NCBI RefSeq assembly: GCF_000196515.1
Contig: NC_014248.1
Coordinates: 3,662,001 to 3,726,000, forward strand
DNA length: 64,000 bases
Reading direction: 5' to 3'
DNA from: 'Nostoc azollae' 0708
GTDB lineage: Bacteria > Cyanobacteriota > Cyanobacteriia > Cyanobacteriales > Nostocaceae
In this document: positions 51,170 through 62,204 of the stretch, in pieces
Layout: the number at the start of each line of letters is the position of its first letter
How positions within the stretch are numbered: position 1 is the first letter of the stretch
Position numbers and translations under genes: made by a program
Notes under the pieces: generated by a model
Seen by the model: only the letters and a program-made list of their open reading frames with translations
Databases searched by the model: none
What the model was told of the DNA's origin: nothing

Positions 51170-51480
51170 AACTAATGAACCAGTTCCTAATGTGACTAAA
51201 CCACAAATAGTTAGTAAGAATTACTTGTGAGGAAATTGGGGAATTCAGGGGAAATCTTTGTTGAGGTACCCGGAATATTTTTACAAGTCTAATGACCTGT
51301 TCAACAACAATACCCTTGGTGGAAAACTCTTTGTTTCCTGCCTTTTCTTCTGAGGTTCATTCTCTTTTTTTTTGTGTACGATGTGGATATTCTTGAATAT
51401 AATTTATTGGATTTCTCCTTTTGGTACACCCTCAAAATTCTCTTCTACCATTTTTTTGACACCAAGTTAATTTTCCTGAC
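51170..51480 (-). pseudogene. IS5-like (DDE_4) transposase C-terminal remnant
   Basis: Minus-strand pieces in different frames: IIYIQEYPHRTQKK-like basic stretch, then VFHQGYCC / VVEQVIRLVKIFRVP, FPLNSPISSQVILT and LVTLGTGSLVL. This follows the end of the cyanobacterial IS5-type transposase in which SSKRIFVEHLIRLVKIFR is conserved. Start and catalytic core are gone. Confidence 0.5.
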
Positions 51481-51516
51481 AGGCCTAATATACAAAATTT
51501 ACCATCGCTTGAGAAT

Positions 51517-53244
51517 TTAACTTTGTTCTTGACGACGGTGGTTAGCTGCTTGTAATAATAAAGATTCAGCAAATGCCATCGCTTGATTTGCAGATTTACC
51601 ACCGGCTAACTGTGCTAATTCTTCCCGACGGGTACTTAAATTATCCAAGCTGGTAACTCTCACAACTGTCCGCTGTTCAGCATTACCATTTTTATTAATC
51701 ACTTGTTTATCCACCCGAAAATGTCGATCTGCCATTGCTGCTACTAAGGGTTGATGAGTCACACATAATACTTGTTGATTTTGACTAAGTTGGTGTAATT
51801 TCTCAGCAATAGCTTGGGCAATTCTTCCAGACACACCCACATCAATTTCATCAAATACCATTGTTTCCGCACCGTCATGTTGATTAAAACAAGCTTTTAA
51901 AGCTAGTAAAAATCGGCTCATTTCCCCACCAGAAGCAATTTCTGTTAAAGGTTGTATTGGTTCACCAGGGTTAGGGCTAAACATAAAGGTAATTTTATCT
52001 GCACCCATTGCTGTTGGGGAACTAGGGGCAATTTTCACTTGAAATTTTACCTTTTCCATCCCTAAAGGTTTAAGTTCAGTCAATAAATGAGATTCTAAAT
52101 TAGCCGCAGTTTTACGACGCAGTTGGGTCAATTGTTGGTTGACTTGATTGAGATATTGTAAACAAACCTGTTCTTGTTGTTCTAAAGTTTCAATTGATTG
52201 TTCATTATTATTGAGTTCTGCTAACTCTATTTGGATGCGTTCAAAATAAGTGATCGCTTCCGTAAGAGTCGGTCCATATTTGCGACAAATTTGTTTTAGT
52301 TCCCGAATCCGTTCTTCTACTTCCTCTAACCGCTGCGGATCAGCTTCTAAACTTTCTCCGTAAATGCTAATTTGTCTTCCCACTTCCATTACTGCTGCTA
52401 CCGCATCTCGCACCAATTCCAACATAGATTCCATTCGGGAATCAAACTCAACAATATGATTTAATATTGTTTCACAATCTCCCAATAAATCAGCAGCAGT
52501 AGGAGTCTCATCTTCATTTTGGTACAAAGCTTGATAAACTTTGTAACTCATTTGTTGTAAATCAACAACATGATTTAGGCGTTGCATTTCCTGGGTTAGT
52601 TGTTCTATTTCTTGCGGATAGTTGAGATTCGCTGCACTCAATTCTTGAACTTGATAGGTAATTAAATCGAATTGTTGTAAGCGTTCTCTTTCCGAAGTGC
52701 GACGTTTTTCTGAAGTTTGGTGTGCTTGTTGATATGCACTAAAAGCAACAGCTACCTTTTGCCGTTGTTGTATTAAAGAATCACCACCATATACATCTAA
52801 CCAGTCTCTAACTTGGGCAGATTGTCCCACTTGTACAGTTTGCCCTTGGGCAGTAATTTCCACCAAGCGATCGCGCAAACTTCCCATTATTTGCCGATTT
52901 ACCAACACACCATTTACCCGCGACCTACTGCGGATATTACTGGCAGTTGCGGCAATTTCTCGACTAATAACTACAGCATTATCATCAATTAAATCAATTT
53001 CCTGTTCACTCAACCAAGCAGCCAGAAAAGGATTGATACTAAAAGTCCCTTCTACTAAAGCGCGACTAGTCCCCGTGCGAATCACACGACTAGAGACTTT
53101 CCCACCTAAAACCCCATCAATCGCATCCAAAATAATCGACTTTCCCGCGCCGGTTTCCCCTGTTAGTACATTCAACCCAGCGCCAAAGTCTAACTCTAGT
53201 TGGTCGATGAGGGCAAAATTCTCAATTCTGAGGCACAGCAACAT
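51517..53244 (-). CDS. recN: DNA repair protein RecN
   Basis: 575 residues, an SMC-like ATPase that organises double-strand-break repair. MLLCLRIENFALIDQLELDF opens the protein, Walker A is GETGAGKS (residues 29-36), and the ABC signature ASGGEMSRFLLALK and Walker B MVFDEIDVGVSG are near the C-terminus, with a long coiled coil between about residues 160 and 360. The start at 53244 gives the family N-terminus. Intact. Confidence 0.95.
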   Translation of the reverse strand: MLLCLRIENFALIDQLELDFGAGLNVLTGETGAGKSIILDAIDGVLGGKVSSRVIRTGTSRALVEGTFSINPFLAAWLSEQEIDLIDDNAVVISREIAATASNIRSRSRVNGVLVNRQIMGSLRDRLVEITAQGQTVQVGQSAQVRDWLDVYGGDSLIQQRQKVAVAFSAYQQAHQTSEKRRTSERERLQQFDLITYQVQELSAANLNYPQEIEQLTQEMQRLNHVVDLQQMSYKVYQALYQNEDETPTAADLLGDCETILNHIVEFDSRMESMLELVRDAVAAVMEVGRQISIYGESLEADPQRLEEVEERIRELKQICRKYGPTLTEAITYFERIQIELAELNNNEQSIETLEQQEQVCLQYLNQVNQQLTQLRRKTAANLESHLLTELKPLGMEKVKFQVKIAPSSPTAMGADKITFMFSPNPGEPIQPLTEIASGGEMSRFLLALKACFNQHDGAETMVFDEIDVGVSGRIAQAIAEKLHQLSQNQQVLCVTHQPLVAAMADRHFRVDKQVINKNGNAEQRTVVRVTSLDNLSTRREELAQLAGGKSANQAMAFAESLLLQAANHRRQEQS

Positions 53245-53306
53245 CAGGCCAAAATCTCCGTGAAGGTAAATGCTGGATACTTTCTGATTTTATCTTTATC
53301 CAGTCG

Positions 53307-53867
53307 CTAATGTATAGACTCATCAAAAATTATAGTTGGTTCACCTTTTTCCTGAGTCACATCTTGAATTAATGCTGGTCCCAATTTACCCACAGCGGCA
53401 GTGCTAAAACCTGATTTTTTCGGTACAGCTAAAAGACTAACTTCGTTCAGAAAGTTGTTACCGAATTGTTGGTTAACCTCTTTCAGAACTGCTTCATTTT
53501 CTAGAAATGGAACTAAACTATTTTTGGTGCTTTTAACAGGGGCTTTAACTGTAATAGTATTGCTAAAATTTCCTGTATCACCAAGATAATGACCTGTAGC
53601 AATAGCAGAAGCATTGGCTGTGGTAAAAGTAGGAAACACAGAATGGCTGTTAACATAATTCACACCCTATTCTTGAATTGACTGTAAAGTCGGTGTGTCA
53701 GTAGCATTAACAGTCATCGGACGCAAACCATCAGTCACAAAAATAACTGTATTGTGTGGCGGAGTTTGTCCAGTAAACACCTGAAACTCAGCAAAAACAG
53801 CAATTAAACAAACTAATAAAATAATCCAGCGATAAGCCTGTATTAGAATCCTTATAACCTTGCACAT
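53307..53867 (-). pseudogene. Alkaline-phosphatase-family phosphodiesterase, truncated
   Basis: The start at 53867 has a membrane/signal segment (WIILLVCLIAVFAEF) followed by HNTVIFVTDGLRPMTVNATD (metal-binding Asp). A TAG near 53668 replaces Gln in SIQE*GVNYVNSHSVFPTFT. The frame then carries TANASAIATGHYLGDTGNFS, which holds the nucleophile Thr region, and ends at 53307. Intact family members are about 450-550 residues; the C-terminal half is missing. Nonfunctional. Confidence 0.75.
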
Positions 53868-54167
53868 TTTTAGGACATGAAGATTTTAAACTCTACTGCA
53901 TTAAGTTACACAGTTTATTGTCAATACTTCATAAAAGATCCACAGCTATAGAGAATAACCTTCAAGATGCTATAAGTAGGAAGGCACAAAAAAACCGTAG
54001 ACGCGCAGCGGCTTCTCAAAGAGAAGTATGTAACGAGAAGTAAAATTTACCAAAAGCTCTTCCCTATTCCATGAGTGCGTCTTGCATCGCTTTTAACTTA
54101 TAACGCTTTTAATTTATCAGGGGTGTGGGAGTTTAGCTAAACCCCTACTAACTACCTACAGCAATGA
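53868..54167. other. Intergenic region between phosphodiesterase remnant and asnS
   Basis: 300 bp without a gene. It contains a small palindrome near 54000-54035 (GCGGCTTCTCAAAGAGAAG). The string AAACCCCTACTAAC near 54140 is one of the short repeats also found at 62390. Confidence 0.4.
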
Positions 54168-55568
54168 TTAAAACTCTGCGCTTTGTGGTGTACGGGGGAA
54201 AGGAATCACATCACGAATATTCCCCATTCCCGTCATAAACTGTACCAATCTTTCAAACCCCAAACCAAAACCAGCATGGGGAACTGTTCCATAACGACGC
54301 AAATCTAAATACCACCACAGATCTTCTGGGTTCATACCTTGGTCTAAAACCCGTTTTTCTAACACATCCAGTCTTTCTTCCCGTTGAGAACCACCAATAA
54401 TTTCCCCTATTTTCGGAACGAGAATATCCATAGCGCGGACAGTTTTCTCATCATCACTCAATCGCATATAAAAAGCTTTGATTCCAGCGGGATAATCTGT
54501 CACAACCACAGGCTTTTTAAACAGTTGTTCTGCTAAATAGCGTTCATGTTCTGATTGCAAATCAGTACCCCAAGTGACAGGATAGTCAAATTTAACATCA
54601 GCTTTTTCTAAAAATTTAACTGCATCAGTGTAACTTAACCGTTCAAATTGATTACTAATAATGTAATCAGCAGTTTCTAAGACTGTTCTATCAATACGTT
54701 CATTAAAAAATTCCATGTCTTGTGTACAAGTTTCTAATACATATTTAAAAATATATTTCAGAAACTCTTCCGCCAAATCCATATCACCTTCTAAATCACA
54801 AAAAGCCATTTCTGGTTCAACCATCCAAAATTCTGCTAAGTGACGAGAAGTGTTAGAATTTTCTGCCCGGAATGTGGGACCAAAGGTGTAGACATTGGTA
54901 AATGCCATCGCCATAATTTCTGCTTCTAATTGTCCACTTACTGTTAAATAAGCTGGTTTACTAAAGAAATCTTGACTATAATCAATGTCTTGATTTCCTG
55001 TGCGGGGAATTTTTTTAAAATCCAAATTGGTAACGCTAAATAGCTCTCCTGCACCTTCACAATCACTAGCGGTAATAATGGGAGTATGTACCCATAAAAA
55101 ATCCCGTTCTTGAAAAAATTGATGAATAGCAGTCGCGCAAGCATTTCTCACTCGGAATACTGCACCAAAGGAGTTAGTTCGGGAACGAAGATGTGCAATG
55201 GTGCGTAGAAACTCAAAGGAATGACGTTTCTTTTGGAGGGGATAGGTTTCGGGATCAGCATCTCCGTATATTTTCAGAACATCAGCTTTTAATTCTATGC
55301 GCTGTCCTTTTCCTTGGGAAGCCACCAGCACACCTGATACTTCTACTGAAGCACCGGTATTGATTTGTTTTAAGATTCCTTCGTAGTTTGGTAAATCTTG
55401 GTTGATGACAATTTGCAAATTACCTAATGATGAACCATCATTAACTTCTAAAAACGCAAAACCTTTTAATTCACGCTTTGTTCTTACCCAACCTTGAATT
55501 AGTAAAGACTCATCAGGTTGACCAGTTCTTAATATTTCAGCAATGCGAGATTTTAGCATTTTCGACAA
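54168..55568 (-). CDS. asnS: Asparaginyl-tRNA synthetase
   Basis: 466 residues, class II aminoacyl-tRNA synthetase charging tRNA-Asn. An N-terminal OB-fold (about residues 18-105; [20 protein letters not shown]) is followed by the catalytic domain: motif 2 [20 protein letters not shown] and motif 3 [20 protein letters not shown]. The length and start at 55568 fit. Intact. Confidence 0.95.
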   Translation of the reverse strand: MSKMLKSRIAEILRTGQPDESLLIQGWVRTKRELKGFAFLEVNDGSSLGNLQIVINQDLPNYEGILKQINTGASVEVSGVLVASQGKGQRIELKADVLKIYGDADPETYPLQKKRHSFEFLRTIAHLRSRTNSFGAVFRVRNACATAIHQFFQERDFLWVHTPIITASDCEGAGELFSVTNLDFKKIPRTGNQDIDYSQDFFSKPAYLTVSGQLEAEIMAMAFTNVYTFGPTFRAENSNTSRHLAEFWMVEPEMAFCDLEGDMDLAEEFLKYIFKYVLETCTQDMEFFNERIDRTVLETADYIISNQFERLSYTDAVKFLEKADVKFDYPVTWGTDLQSEHERYLAEQLFKKPVVVTDYPAGIKAFYMRLSDDEKTVRAMDILVPKIGEIIGGSQREERLDVLEKRVLDQGMNPEDLWWYLDLRRYGTVPHAGFGLGFERLVQFMTGMGNIRDVIPFPRTPQSAEF

Positions 55569-55668
55569 TCAATTTTTATTTTGTTAATTTATATTTGTTA
55601 CTATATATAATAATAGTAATTTTACTGGGAGATTGGGGATAGTCAACTGATAAACGACAACTGACTAA

Positions 55669-56013
55669 TTAACTAATCCAAGACCTTAATAGCCAACCGA
55701 TAATCACGCCTAAACCACCAAAACGGACAAATTGCCAAAATGGTCTTTTCAGGCTATTCCACGAAAATAACCGGCTTTCTAAGTTGAGTTCTAATACTTG
55801 TAACTGTTTTTGAATACGTTTTAACTCCTCCTTAACTTCTGGTGTCTGATTTTTATTTTGTTGGGGATTTTTTAATTCTTGTTGCCATTGTGCCTTTTTC
55901 TGCTGGTCTTGTTGCACTTGGGCATATCTTTCTTTCAAGAGTCGGAGGTCTGTTTCTAGTTCCTCCAGTTCCTGTTCAAAATCTGATTGCTGGTTATCTT
56001 CTAAATTAGTCAT
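55669..56013 (-). CDS. Small coiled-coil protein with C-terminal membrane anchor
   Basis: 114 residues. About residues 8-85 are Gln/Glu/Lys-rich and predicted to form a coiled coil (FEQELEELETDLRLLKERYA). The C-terminal segment FWQFVRFGGLGVIIGWLLRS is one membrane helix. Family and function are not known to me. The ATG at 56013 has no strong ribosome-binding site. It follows asnS in the opposite sense of reading order by 100 bp, on the same strand upstream of it. Confidence 0.6.
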   Translation of the reverse strand: MTNLEDNQQSDFEQELEELETDLRLLKERYAQVQQDQQKKAQWQQELKNPQQNKNQTPEVKEELKRIQKQLQVLELNLESRLFSWNSLKRPFWQFVRFGGLGVIIGWLLRSWIS

Positions 56014-56100
56014 TGGTGATGAATCTTTAGCTATGATGATTAAATCTTGACACTCTCCGGGCTGTTCCCCCTTGGCGTTCCCAAAGGGTAGCTACGGAGA

Positions 56101-57350
56101 TTATTCAGTAGCCCAAAAACGAACTCTTAAAGGCGTAGTGAATGCGCCGCTACTAACTCCATCAAGATTTAACCCCAATGTTACCTTTACCTTTTTCAGA
56201 ATATTCGCTGCTCCATTTGCATCAGCATTGATGTAGAAATTATTAGCAGTACGATACAAGCCACGCTTGAGGCCCTTTCCTGATTCTTTCCACTTGTGGG
56301 GTTTTTCACCGTATTCAGGGAGAAAATCATGATCCAAAAAGGAAGCTTTATCTACAAATCGAAATTGTTCACACAGTTTAGCAATACGTTTTTTGAGTCT
56401 GGCTATAGGAATTTGAACAAAGTTTTGGTTAGTTTTTGAACCTAAATTAACTTCTTGTCTTTGCCCTTTATTCCAGCCAAACACGATAATACCAATACCT
56501 TGTTCAAGACAGTAGTTAATTACTAATCTAGCTGCTTTATTTACGGCATCACGCATCTGACGATTCCGTTGTTCAGTACTAGCTACTAGTCGATTACTTC
56601 AAAAACCTCGAGATTGATTCTCTTTGATATTTGAGACAAGTTTATTGAACCATTGGTTAACAGATCTTAGATGTTTACCATCAACAATAAATAATGAATG
56701 TGCCAAAATTAGAAATACAAGTTCAGCAATTGCTTATTTCTGTATCAATCCCAAGACATTTATCATTGTCTAGTAGTGGTGTTGTATTTGCTTATATTTT
56801 GCCAATGCACTCAGCATAAAAACAGCCCTTACGTGGTAATATCCTCACTTCTTTGATATCATCAAGGCTGAGATTAGTTAGATGGCATTTTTAGGCAAAA
56901 ATCTGAGATATTAAACCATCTTTTAACTGTATTGCCAAGTGGAACTCGGATTCTGTTTTCAACTAGCTTCAATGCTTGTTTTGGATATGTTACCAAAGCT
57001 AAACCACTTTTTCTGTACTTGGGTAGTCTAGGTTTGTAAGTCAGTTGACCCCGCTTGTACTTTTTATCTAAAGTCTTAAAAGATTTCAATGCCTCAGCTA
57101 CAGAAATTGAACTTTGCTGTACAACTTGTGAATAGAAAACGTGATAATGCTGATTGTTTTTGTATTCGTGAATCAAGTCGAATTTGTTAATGAGATTGCC
57201 TATTTTAAAAATATATTTGTCTGCCATAGTAAATACCTGACTTGGTTAATTTATTAGATTCAGAACAAATAAATTCTAAAACTGCCTTTAGCTCTTTGCC
57301 AGGGTTAATCAGATTTTTTTGACAACTGTACAAAAATATTACTTCCTTCC
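56101..57350 (-). pseudogene. TnpB (IS200/IS605-type OrfB), broken
   Basis: Minus strand. The N-terminal part reads LYSCQKNLINPGKELKAVLE and SQVVQQSSISVAEALKSFKT (57350-56874), then with shifts LSLDDIKEVRILPRKGCFY and NDKCLGIDTEISN (first RuvC Asp). QWFNKLVSNIKENQSRGF and AVNKAARLVINYCLEQGIGI lead to IIVFGWNKGQRQEVNLGSKT. The C-terminus is YINADANGAANILKKVKVTL (last Asp); the zinc-finger part appears degraded. The RNA-guided nuclease is inactive. No TnpA gene is visible. Confidence 0.8.
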
Positions 57351-57530
57351 TCTTCTATAAACTGCTAGTATTTTAGCATTAAGAGACTGAGGAGTAAACG
57401 CCTCAACTGGCTTTCATCCCCGGGTTACAAGATATCGAACTCTAAAAACTTTTTGGCTTTGTAGGGTTTGATTGCGGAGTTTTCAGCCTTTTTTCTTATA
57501 ACTTTTAATTTTAGCTTAGCACTTAGTCTT

Positions 57531-57791
57531 ATGTCTCTAACCAGTCAACTCAATGAAATCAGTACCCTAGAATTGGCGCAAGCCCTGATGGAAAGGCTAA
57601 GTATCTCTCCTAATGATTGGCATCGTCTCAAATCTAACCGCAATGCGCGCGCTAGTGAACAATTAGCAGCTGCTATGGTGTTTCTCCTCCAAAATCAACC
57701 CCAAGAGGCACAAGCTAGGTTAGAACAGGCTGTAGGATGGCTAGATAAGTCAATTTCAGCCCCTCCTTGTCCGACTCACGGAAAAAGTTGA
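57531..57791 (+). CDS. Small conserved cyanobacterial protein (DUF6439-like)
   Basis: 86 residues with start at 57531 (MSLTSQLNEISTLELAQALM); an in-frame ATG at 57468 would add a hydrophobic stretch unlike the family. NDWHRLKSNRNARASEQLAA is followed by a helical part QEAQARLEQAVGWLDKSI and the end CPTHGKS. I associate this with DUF6439 from memory. Function unknown. It converges on the anti-sigma-type ATPase gene. Confidence 0.65.
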   Translation: MSLTSQLNEISTLELAQALMERLSISPNDWHRLKSNRNARASEQLAAAMVFLLQNQPQEAQARLEQAVGWLDKSISAPPCPTHGKS

Positions 57792-57824
57792 GGGTGTAGG
57801 GTCAATTATGATTTATGAGTTTGT

Positions 57825-58274
57825 TCACCGTCGCAAAGATAATAAACGACGGGTTTCTAGTTGTTTACAAAGTCTGAGTTCTGTTCCTTTGCGGTTCCAC
57901 TCTACCTGATCAAAGATTTGATGAAGAAGAGACATTCCGCGTCCGCTTTCTGATTCATCCGGTGGTAGATATTCTGTGGGATCACAGTTGCAATCACAGG
58001 ATGGAGTGAAGCCCCTACCTTGGTCTGAGATAATCCACCAATACTGATTATCTATCAAGGAAAAACGAACTACTACTAGTTTACTGGGATCAAGATTATT
58101 GCCATGTTTAGCTGCGTTTACTAGGGCTTCTTGAAGCCCTAATCGCAGTTCTGCTTGTAATGTTGTGGGAACATCTGCCAATAGTAAATCTAATATGGGA
58201 CAAAGATAAAGAGTTGAGGCAAAACTAATAGTACCCCAATTACGTCCGACTGGACGGAGAGAAATGCTAATCAC
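57825..58274 (-). CDS. Anti-sigma-factor-type ATP-binding protein (RsbW-like HATPase)
   Basis: 149 residues, GHKL ATPase fold. N box LGLQEALVNAAKHGNNLDPS, G1 box ISDQGRGF, G2 box ESGRGMSLLHQIFDQ. Such small stand-alone proteins act as serine kinases/anti-sigma factors in partner-switching systems. Neither an anti-anti-sigma partner (STAS) nor a PP2C phosphatase is found nearby. The Cys-rich insert SCDCNCDP between G1 and G2 may bind a metal; this is a guess. Intact. Confidence 0.8.
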   Translation of the reverse strand: MISISLRPVGRNWGTISFASTLYLCPILDLLLADVPTTLQAELRLGLQEALVNAAKHGNNLDPSKLVVVRFSLIDNQYWWIISDQGRGFTPSCDCNCDPTEYLPPDESESGRGMSLLHQIFDQVEWNRKGTELRLCKQLETRRLLSLRR

Positions 58275-58701
58275 AAGAGAAACCCCGTAGCTTTTAATTA
58301 GCTAGACATCAGTTTGGTGTGACAGTCACCCTGATAAAAATCGAGGTGATCATGCTGCTTTCAAACTTGCGTCTGTAAAACTAAATTTTGAAAAGGCTGC
58401 GGAGCATTGACTCTACAGATAAGTTATTATTGCTTGGTTAAAAATCGGCTGGAATAATGCTGCTGGTGCAGCCAGCAATGAGTAAAATTGCTCTTTTTGG
58501 TAAGACTATGCCAATACTCATTTGTGCTGCCGATTTGTAATTTAGACAACTTAATTCATCTTTTTCAGAGCCTATGCAACTTCAATTTTTTTAAAGAAAA
58601 ACAATTTTTATTTTTGACTTAATTAGATTTTAGCATTATTGGTAACCACTGGACGACAAATCTCCCATTTAAGTTTTTCTGAAGAATTAATTACTCTCAG
58701 G
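58275..58701. other. Intergenic region between HATPase and rRNA methyltransferase genes
   Basis: 427 bp without coding signal. It holds a small hairpin, TGCTGG-TGCAG-CCAGCA, at about 58460-58480. The promoter of the HATPase gene should lie at its left end. Confidence 0.4.
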
Positions 58702-60069
58702 TTATTGGTCTCGCACCAGAAATGCTGCTGATTCGACGTGAGCCGTTTGGGGAAAAAAGTCGGCGGGCTGTACTCTTGTAAGTTTATATAGTCCATGTTC
58801 ACAAAGTAATTTCAGGTCGCGGGACAGGGTGGCTACTTTACAAGTGACGTAAACAATCCGCGAAGGTTTCAGACTAAGTAAAGATTTGATAACATTAGCT
58901 TCACATCCTTTACGTGGTGGATCAAGCAATACGATATCTGGTATAATTCCCAAATTGGGGAGATTTTTTTCCACTGCTCCTACTTGGAATGTAACATTGT
59001 TAATTCCATTATGTTGAGCATTGAAAATGGCCTGTTCCACTGCTGCTGATTGCACTTCTAAGCCAATAACTTGGTGTGATTGTTTTGCTAGGGGTAAAGT
59101 CAAAGTGCCGATACCACAATAGGCATCAACTAAAATTTCGTTACCTTGGAAATTGAGTTCTGACTGAATTACCTGTAACAGTGCTTCAGCAGTCTCAGTG
59201 TACACCTGGAAAAAGGTTTCTGGGCGTACTTGAAATTCAATGTCCGCGAATTTTTCTCGCAGATGAGGAATTCCAGCAATACAAACTGTTTCATTACCAA
59301 ATATAACATTTGTGCGATCACTATTGCGATTTAGACATACTCCCATCAAGTGGGGATAACGCTGTAACCATTCCTGTGCCTGGGTTTCAATGCCTGGTAA
59401 ATTCTTATCTTTCACCACCAAAGTCAGCAGCATTTCCCCTGTACGGCGACCAATGCGTAAACCTAAATGGCGAATTGATCCTTGGTGACGAGTTTCATCA
59501 TAAATTGACCAGCCGCGCTTTTGGATATCTAACTTTACCTCTGCCAATAAAGGATTTAAGCGTGAGTCTTGGACTGGACATTGATTTAAGTTAATTAGTT
59601 GGTGGCTACCTTTTTGGTAATAACCAGCTTGTACCTGACCTGTAGGAGATATACCAAGGGGGTAAGTAACTTTATTGCGATAAGCTAAAGATGAATCAGC
59701 GACTAACACGGGATCTACAGGTGGATTAGCAAAACGTCCAATGCGTTCCAAGGCTTGAATAACTTGATTTTGCTTGGCTGTAAGTTGGTAGTCATCATCA
59801 ATATGTTGCCACTGACAACCTCCACATTTATCAGCAACAATGCAACTGGGTCTAATGCGGTGTGGAGATGGGATGAGGATTTGTTTGAGTATACCATGAG
59901 CATACTTGGGCTTAACATGGAGTAGCCTCACAAGAATGCGATCGCCCGGAACTGTATCTGTAACAAAAACCACACGCTGTTCAAAGCGTCCCACACCATC
60001 ACCAGCGTCAGTTAAATCAGAAATTTCAACTTCAATTATTTCACCTTGCCGCCAAACTGTATTAGTCAT
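58702..60069 (-). CDS. rlmD: 23S rRNA (uracil-5-)-methyltransferase, RlmD-like
   Basis: 455 residues. An N-terminal TRAM domain (GEIIEVEISDLTDAGDGVGR, residues 9-60) is followed by a 4Fe-4S cysteine cluster (CIVADKCGGCQWQH and the later NQCP). The methyltransferase domain has LVDAYCGIGTLTLPLAKQ for SAM, LLDPPRKGCE and the catalytic Cys in YVTCKVATLSRDL. It methylates C5 of a uridine in 23S rRNA (U1939 in E. coli). Which uridine is modified here cannot be told, as RumA/RumB paralogues are similar. Intact. Confidence 0.85.
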   Translation of the reverse strand: MTNTVWRQGEIIEVEISDLTDAGDGVGRFEQRVVFVTDTVPGDRILVRLLHVKPKYAHGILKQILIPSPHRIRPSCIVADKCGGCQWQHIDDDYQLTAKQNQVIQALERIGRFANPPVDPVLVADSSLAYRNKVTYPLGISPTGQVQAGYYQKGSHQLINLNQCPVQDSRLNPLLAEVKLDIQKRGWSIYDETRHQGSIRHLGLRIGRRTGEMLLTLVVKDKNLPGIETQAQEWLQRYPHLMGVCLNRNSDRTNVIFGNETVCIAGIPHLREKFADIEFQVRPETFFQVYTETAEALLQVIQSELNFQGNEILVDAYCGIGTLTLPLAKQSHQVIGLEVQSAAVEQAIFNAQHNGINNVTFQVGAVEKNLPNLGIIPDIVLLDPPRKGCEANVIKSLLSLKPSRIVYVTCKVATLSRDLKLLCEHGLYKLTRVQPADFFPQTAHVESAAFLVRDQ

Positions 60070-60252
60070 TAGTCATTCGATTTTGGACTTTGGATTTTGG
60101 ATTTAGTGATTGAAGATTTATTACAATTACTTCCTTAATATTGCCCAATCCCCAATCCCCAATCCTCAATCCCCATCTTCCCACACCCTTCACTTCTGTA
60201 CCGCGAACTGGTTAAACTAGCAAATAATATTATTTCGAGTGATTACATAATC

Positions 60253-60738
60253 ATGACTGTAATTAGCCAAGTTATTCTCCAAGCCGATGATGAACTGCGT
60301 TACCCCAGCAGTGGCGAACTCAAGAGTATCAAAGAATTTTTGCAAACAGGCGTACAGCTGACCAGAATAGCTGCTACCCTCTCCGAAAACGAAAAAAAGA
60401 TAGTTCAGGAAGCAACCAAAAAACTTTGGCAAAAGCGCCCTGACTTTATCGCCCCTGGTGGCAACGCTTACGGTGAAAAACAACGTGCTTTATGTATCCG
60501 TGACTTTGGCTGGTACTTACGCCTCATCACCTACGGTGTACTTGCTGGTGACAAAGAACCAATTGAAAAAATCGGTTTAATTGGTGTGCGGGAAATGTAC
60601 AACTCTCTGGGCGTTCCTGTCCCTGGAATGGTAGAAGCTGTTAATTCCCTTAAACAAGCGGCCTTAGATTTATTGGGTGCTGAAGATGCAGCTGCTGCTG
60701 CACCTTACTTTGACTACATCATTCAAGCAATGTCATAA
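60253..60738 (+). CDS. apcD: Allophycocyanin alpha-type subunit ApcD
   Basis: 161 residues, globin-like phycobiliprotein with the phycocyanobilin-binding Cys81 in [14 protein letters not shown]. The start [20 protein letters not shown] and [20 protein letters not shown] fit ApcD (allophycocyanin B alpha), the minor core subunit that passes energy from the phycobilisome core to the photosystems. It differs clearly from ApcA (which begins MSIVTKSIVNADAEARYLS). An ApcA2-type paralogue is the alternative. It stands alone, as apcD does in many genomes. Intact. Confidence 0.8.
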   Translation: MTVISQVILQADDELRYPSSGELKSIKEFLQTGVQLTRIAATLSENEKKIVQEATKKLWQKRPDFIAPGGNAYGEKQRALCIRDFGWYLRLITYGVLAGDKEPIEKIGLIGVREMYNSLGVPVPGMVEAVNSLKQAALDLLGAEDAAAAAPYFDYIIQAMS

Positions 60739-61639
60739 TACTCAGTTTGTAATGGTTCTAGCAGTATCGGACATCAGCACTCGATACCGATAACATTCCT
60801 CATTTGATTATAACTTCCCCACACTTAGTAGTGGCTATGGCAAAATACTTGTCAGGTTATTAACAAGTAGTGGGGATATTTTGATAGAAGAAGTCAGGAG
60901 TTCAGGAGTATGGCTTCCACGCTATGCCTACGGCACGCTCCGCGTTCATGCAGTGTCCCGAAGGGATAAGCTGCACTAGATTACCTATGGCTTACAGCAC
61001 GCTGCGCTATCAGTATGACATAAGTCGAAGTTTCACCCGTTTGCAGTCTATCAGGAATTCAGGAGGAATAGATTATTATGCCCATTTCCCTTATCTCCCT
61101 CATCTCACCTATCTCCCCCACACCTTATTTTCTGTTACCGACGACAAAAAACCGACAGGTATAAAGCTGTCGGCCATTAGTGTGTTCCCTATTAATGACT
61201 CGGCTAGAGTTCACTTATCTGTGATTATGCCAAGATGCTCACTATTAGAGGAGGATCTTAATCATGTGAAATTGTGATTGGAATCATAAGGAAAAGTGAT
61301 TTTAATCACCCTTTCTTTACCCAAATAATGCATAGATTTCAGCGATTTATTGATCAAAATACACAGCGTATTCATGAAAGCTGTAACAGTAATAGCGACA
61401 GAAAAGTCAACCTATTTGTAATAACTGAAACGGCTAATAGCAAATGTCTATTGATTTTTTAAAAGTAATATCGAGCATACTTGTTTGAAGTTTAAATACT
61501 GCTTGTAGAAATCAACTAGGAAAGCAAGATTAGATTTATGTAAAAATACCCTTATACCTGAAAATACACCGATAGCAGCTAATCATGAATCTCAAAAAAT
61601 AGGCTGTCTCAAAAAACAACCACAATCTCTATTGAAGGA
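60739..61639. other. Long intergenic stretch with repeats downstream of apcD
   Basis: No convincing gene. 60910-61015 holds the repeated palindromic motif GGCTTACAGCACGCTGCGCT and a relative of it. Plus-strand frames at 60924-61277 and 61274-61462 have no recognisable pattern. A strong hairpin lies at 61152-61173. Confidence 0.4.
61152..61173. repeat. Perfect 7-bp hairpin
   Basis: CCGACAG, loop GTATAAAG, CTGTCGG. No T-run follows on the plus strand; on the minus strand a T-run (GGTTTTTTGTCG) follows, so it could be a terminator for minus-strand transcription, though no gene is seen there. Confidence 0.5.
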
Positions 61640-62078
61640 GAAAGTACTCGTGTAAGTTTGCAAATTTATTAACATGAAAATTTACTAACCACTTATTTTC
61701 CTTATCCAGATTTTATTGCTGAATCAGGATCTTCAGGTGAGGGATAATCAGTTAGATTTATTCCGAAGTTCGGAGGTAACAAAAACGAAAATACTTATAT
61801 TGATATCGCTTTTTTAAATTATTTGATAAATACAGAAAAAGTAAGAAAATTTATTAATGGTAAAAAACAGTTAATTTCGTATAATAAATGGGGTATTATG
61901 AATCGGACCACAAAAGTTCCCTATTCTTGGTCAAAGGAAAAGTATTGTTGGTGAGATTTATTTGGGAGAACAAAAAGGCAAAGTATTTTACGTCATCACC
62001 CATTTACCAGTGGAATATGGAGATAGCTTTGAAACAAGAGCAGATTTGATTTTCAAAAATCTGGAAATAGGTGGGTAA
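61640..62078 (+). pseudogene. Unrecognised decayed gene
   Basis: Plus-strand pieces: TYYFPYPDFIAESGSSGEG, then RFIPKFGGNKNENTYIDIAF and LINTEKVRKFINGKKQLIS, a shift and RIVGEIYLGEQKGKVFYVIT with EYGDSFETRADLIFKNLEI, ending at about 62078. They look like one protein of about 145 residues or the end of a longer one. I do not recognise the family. At least two lesions. Confidence 0.4.
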
Positions 62079-62204
62079 AGCCAATACACACGGATGCCTA
62101 CTAACACAAATAAAAGTAACAACGATGAGTACTAGGGTAGAGGGATAATGCTTCTGCGTAACGTAGAATCCCACACCCCTAATTTCATACTTGGAAGGGA
62201 GTAG

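Noticed and set aside
60253-60738. ApcA as identity of the allophycocyanin gene
   Set aside because: The N-terminus and the region around [18 protein letters not shown] fit ApcD, not ApcA.
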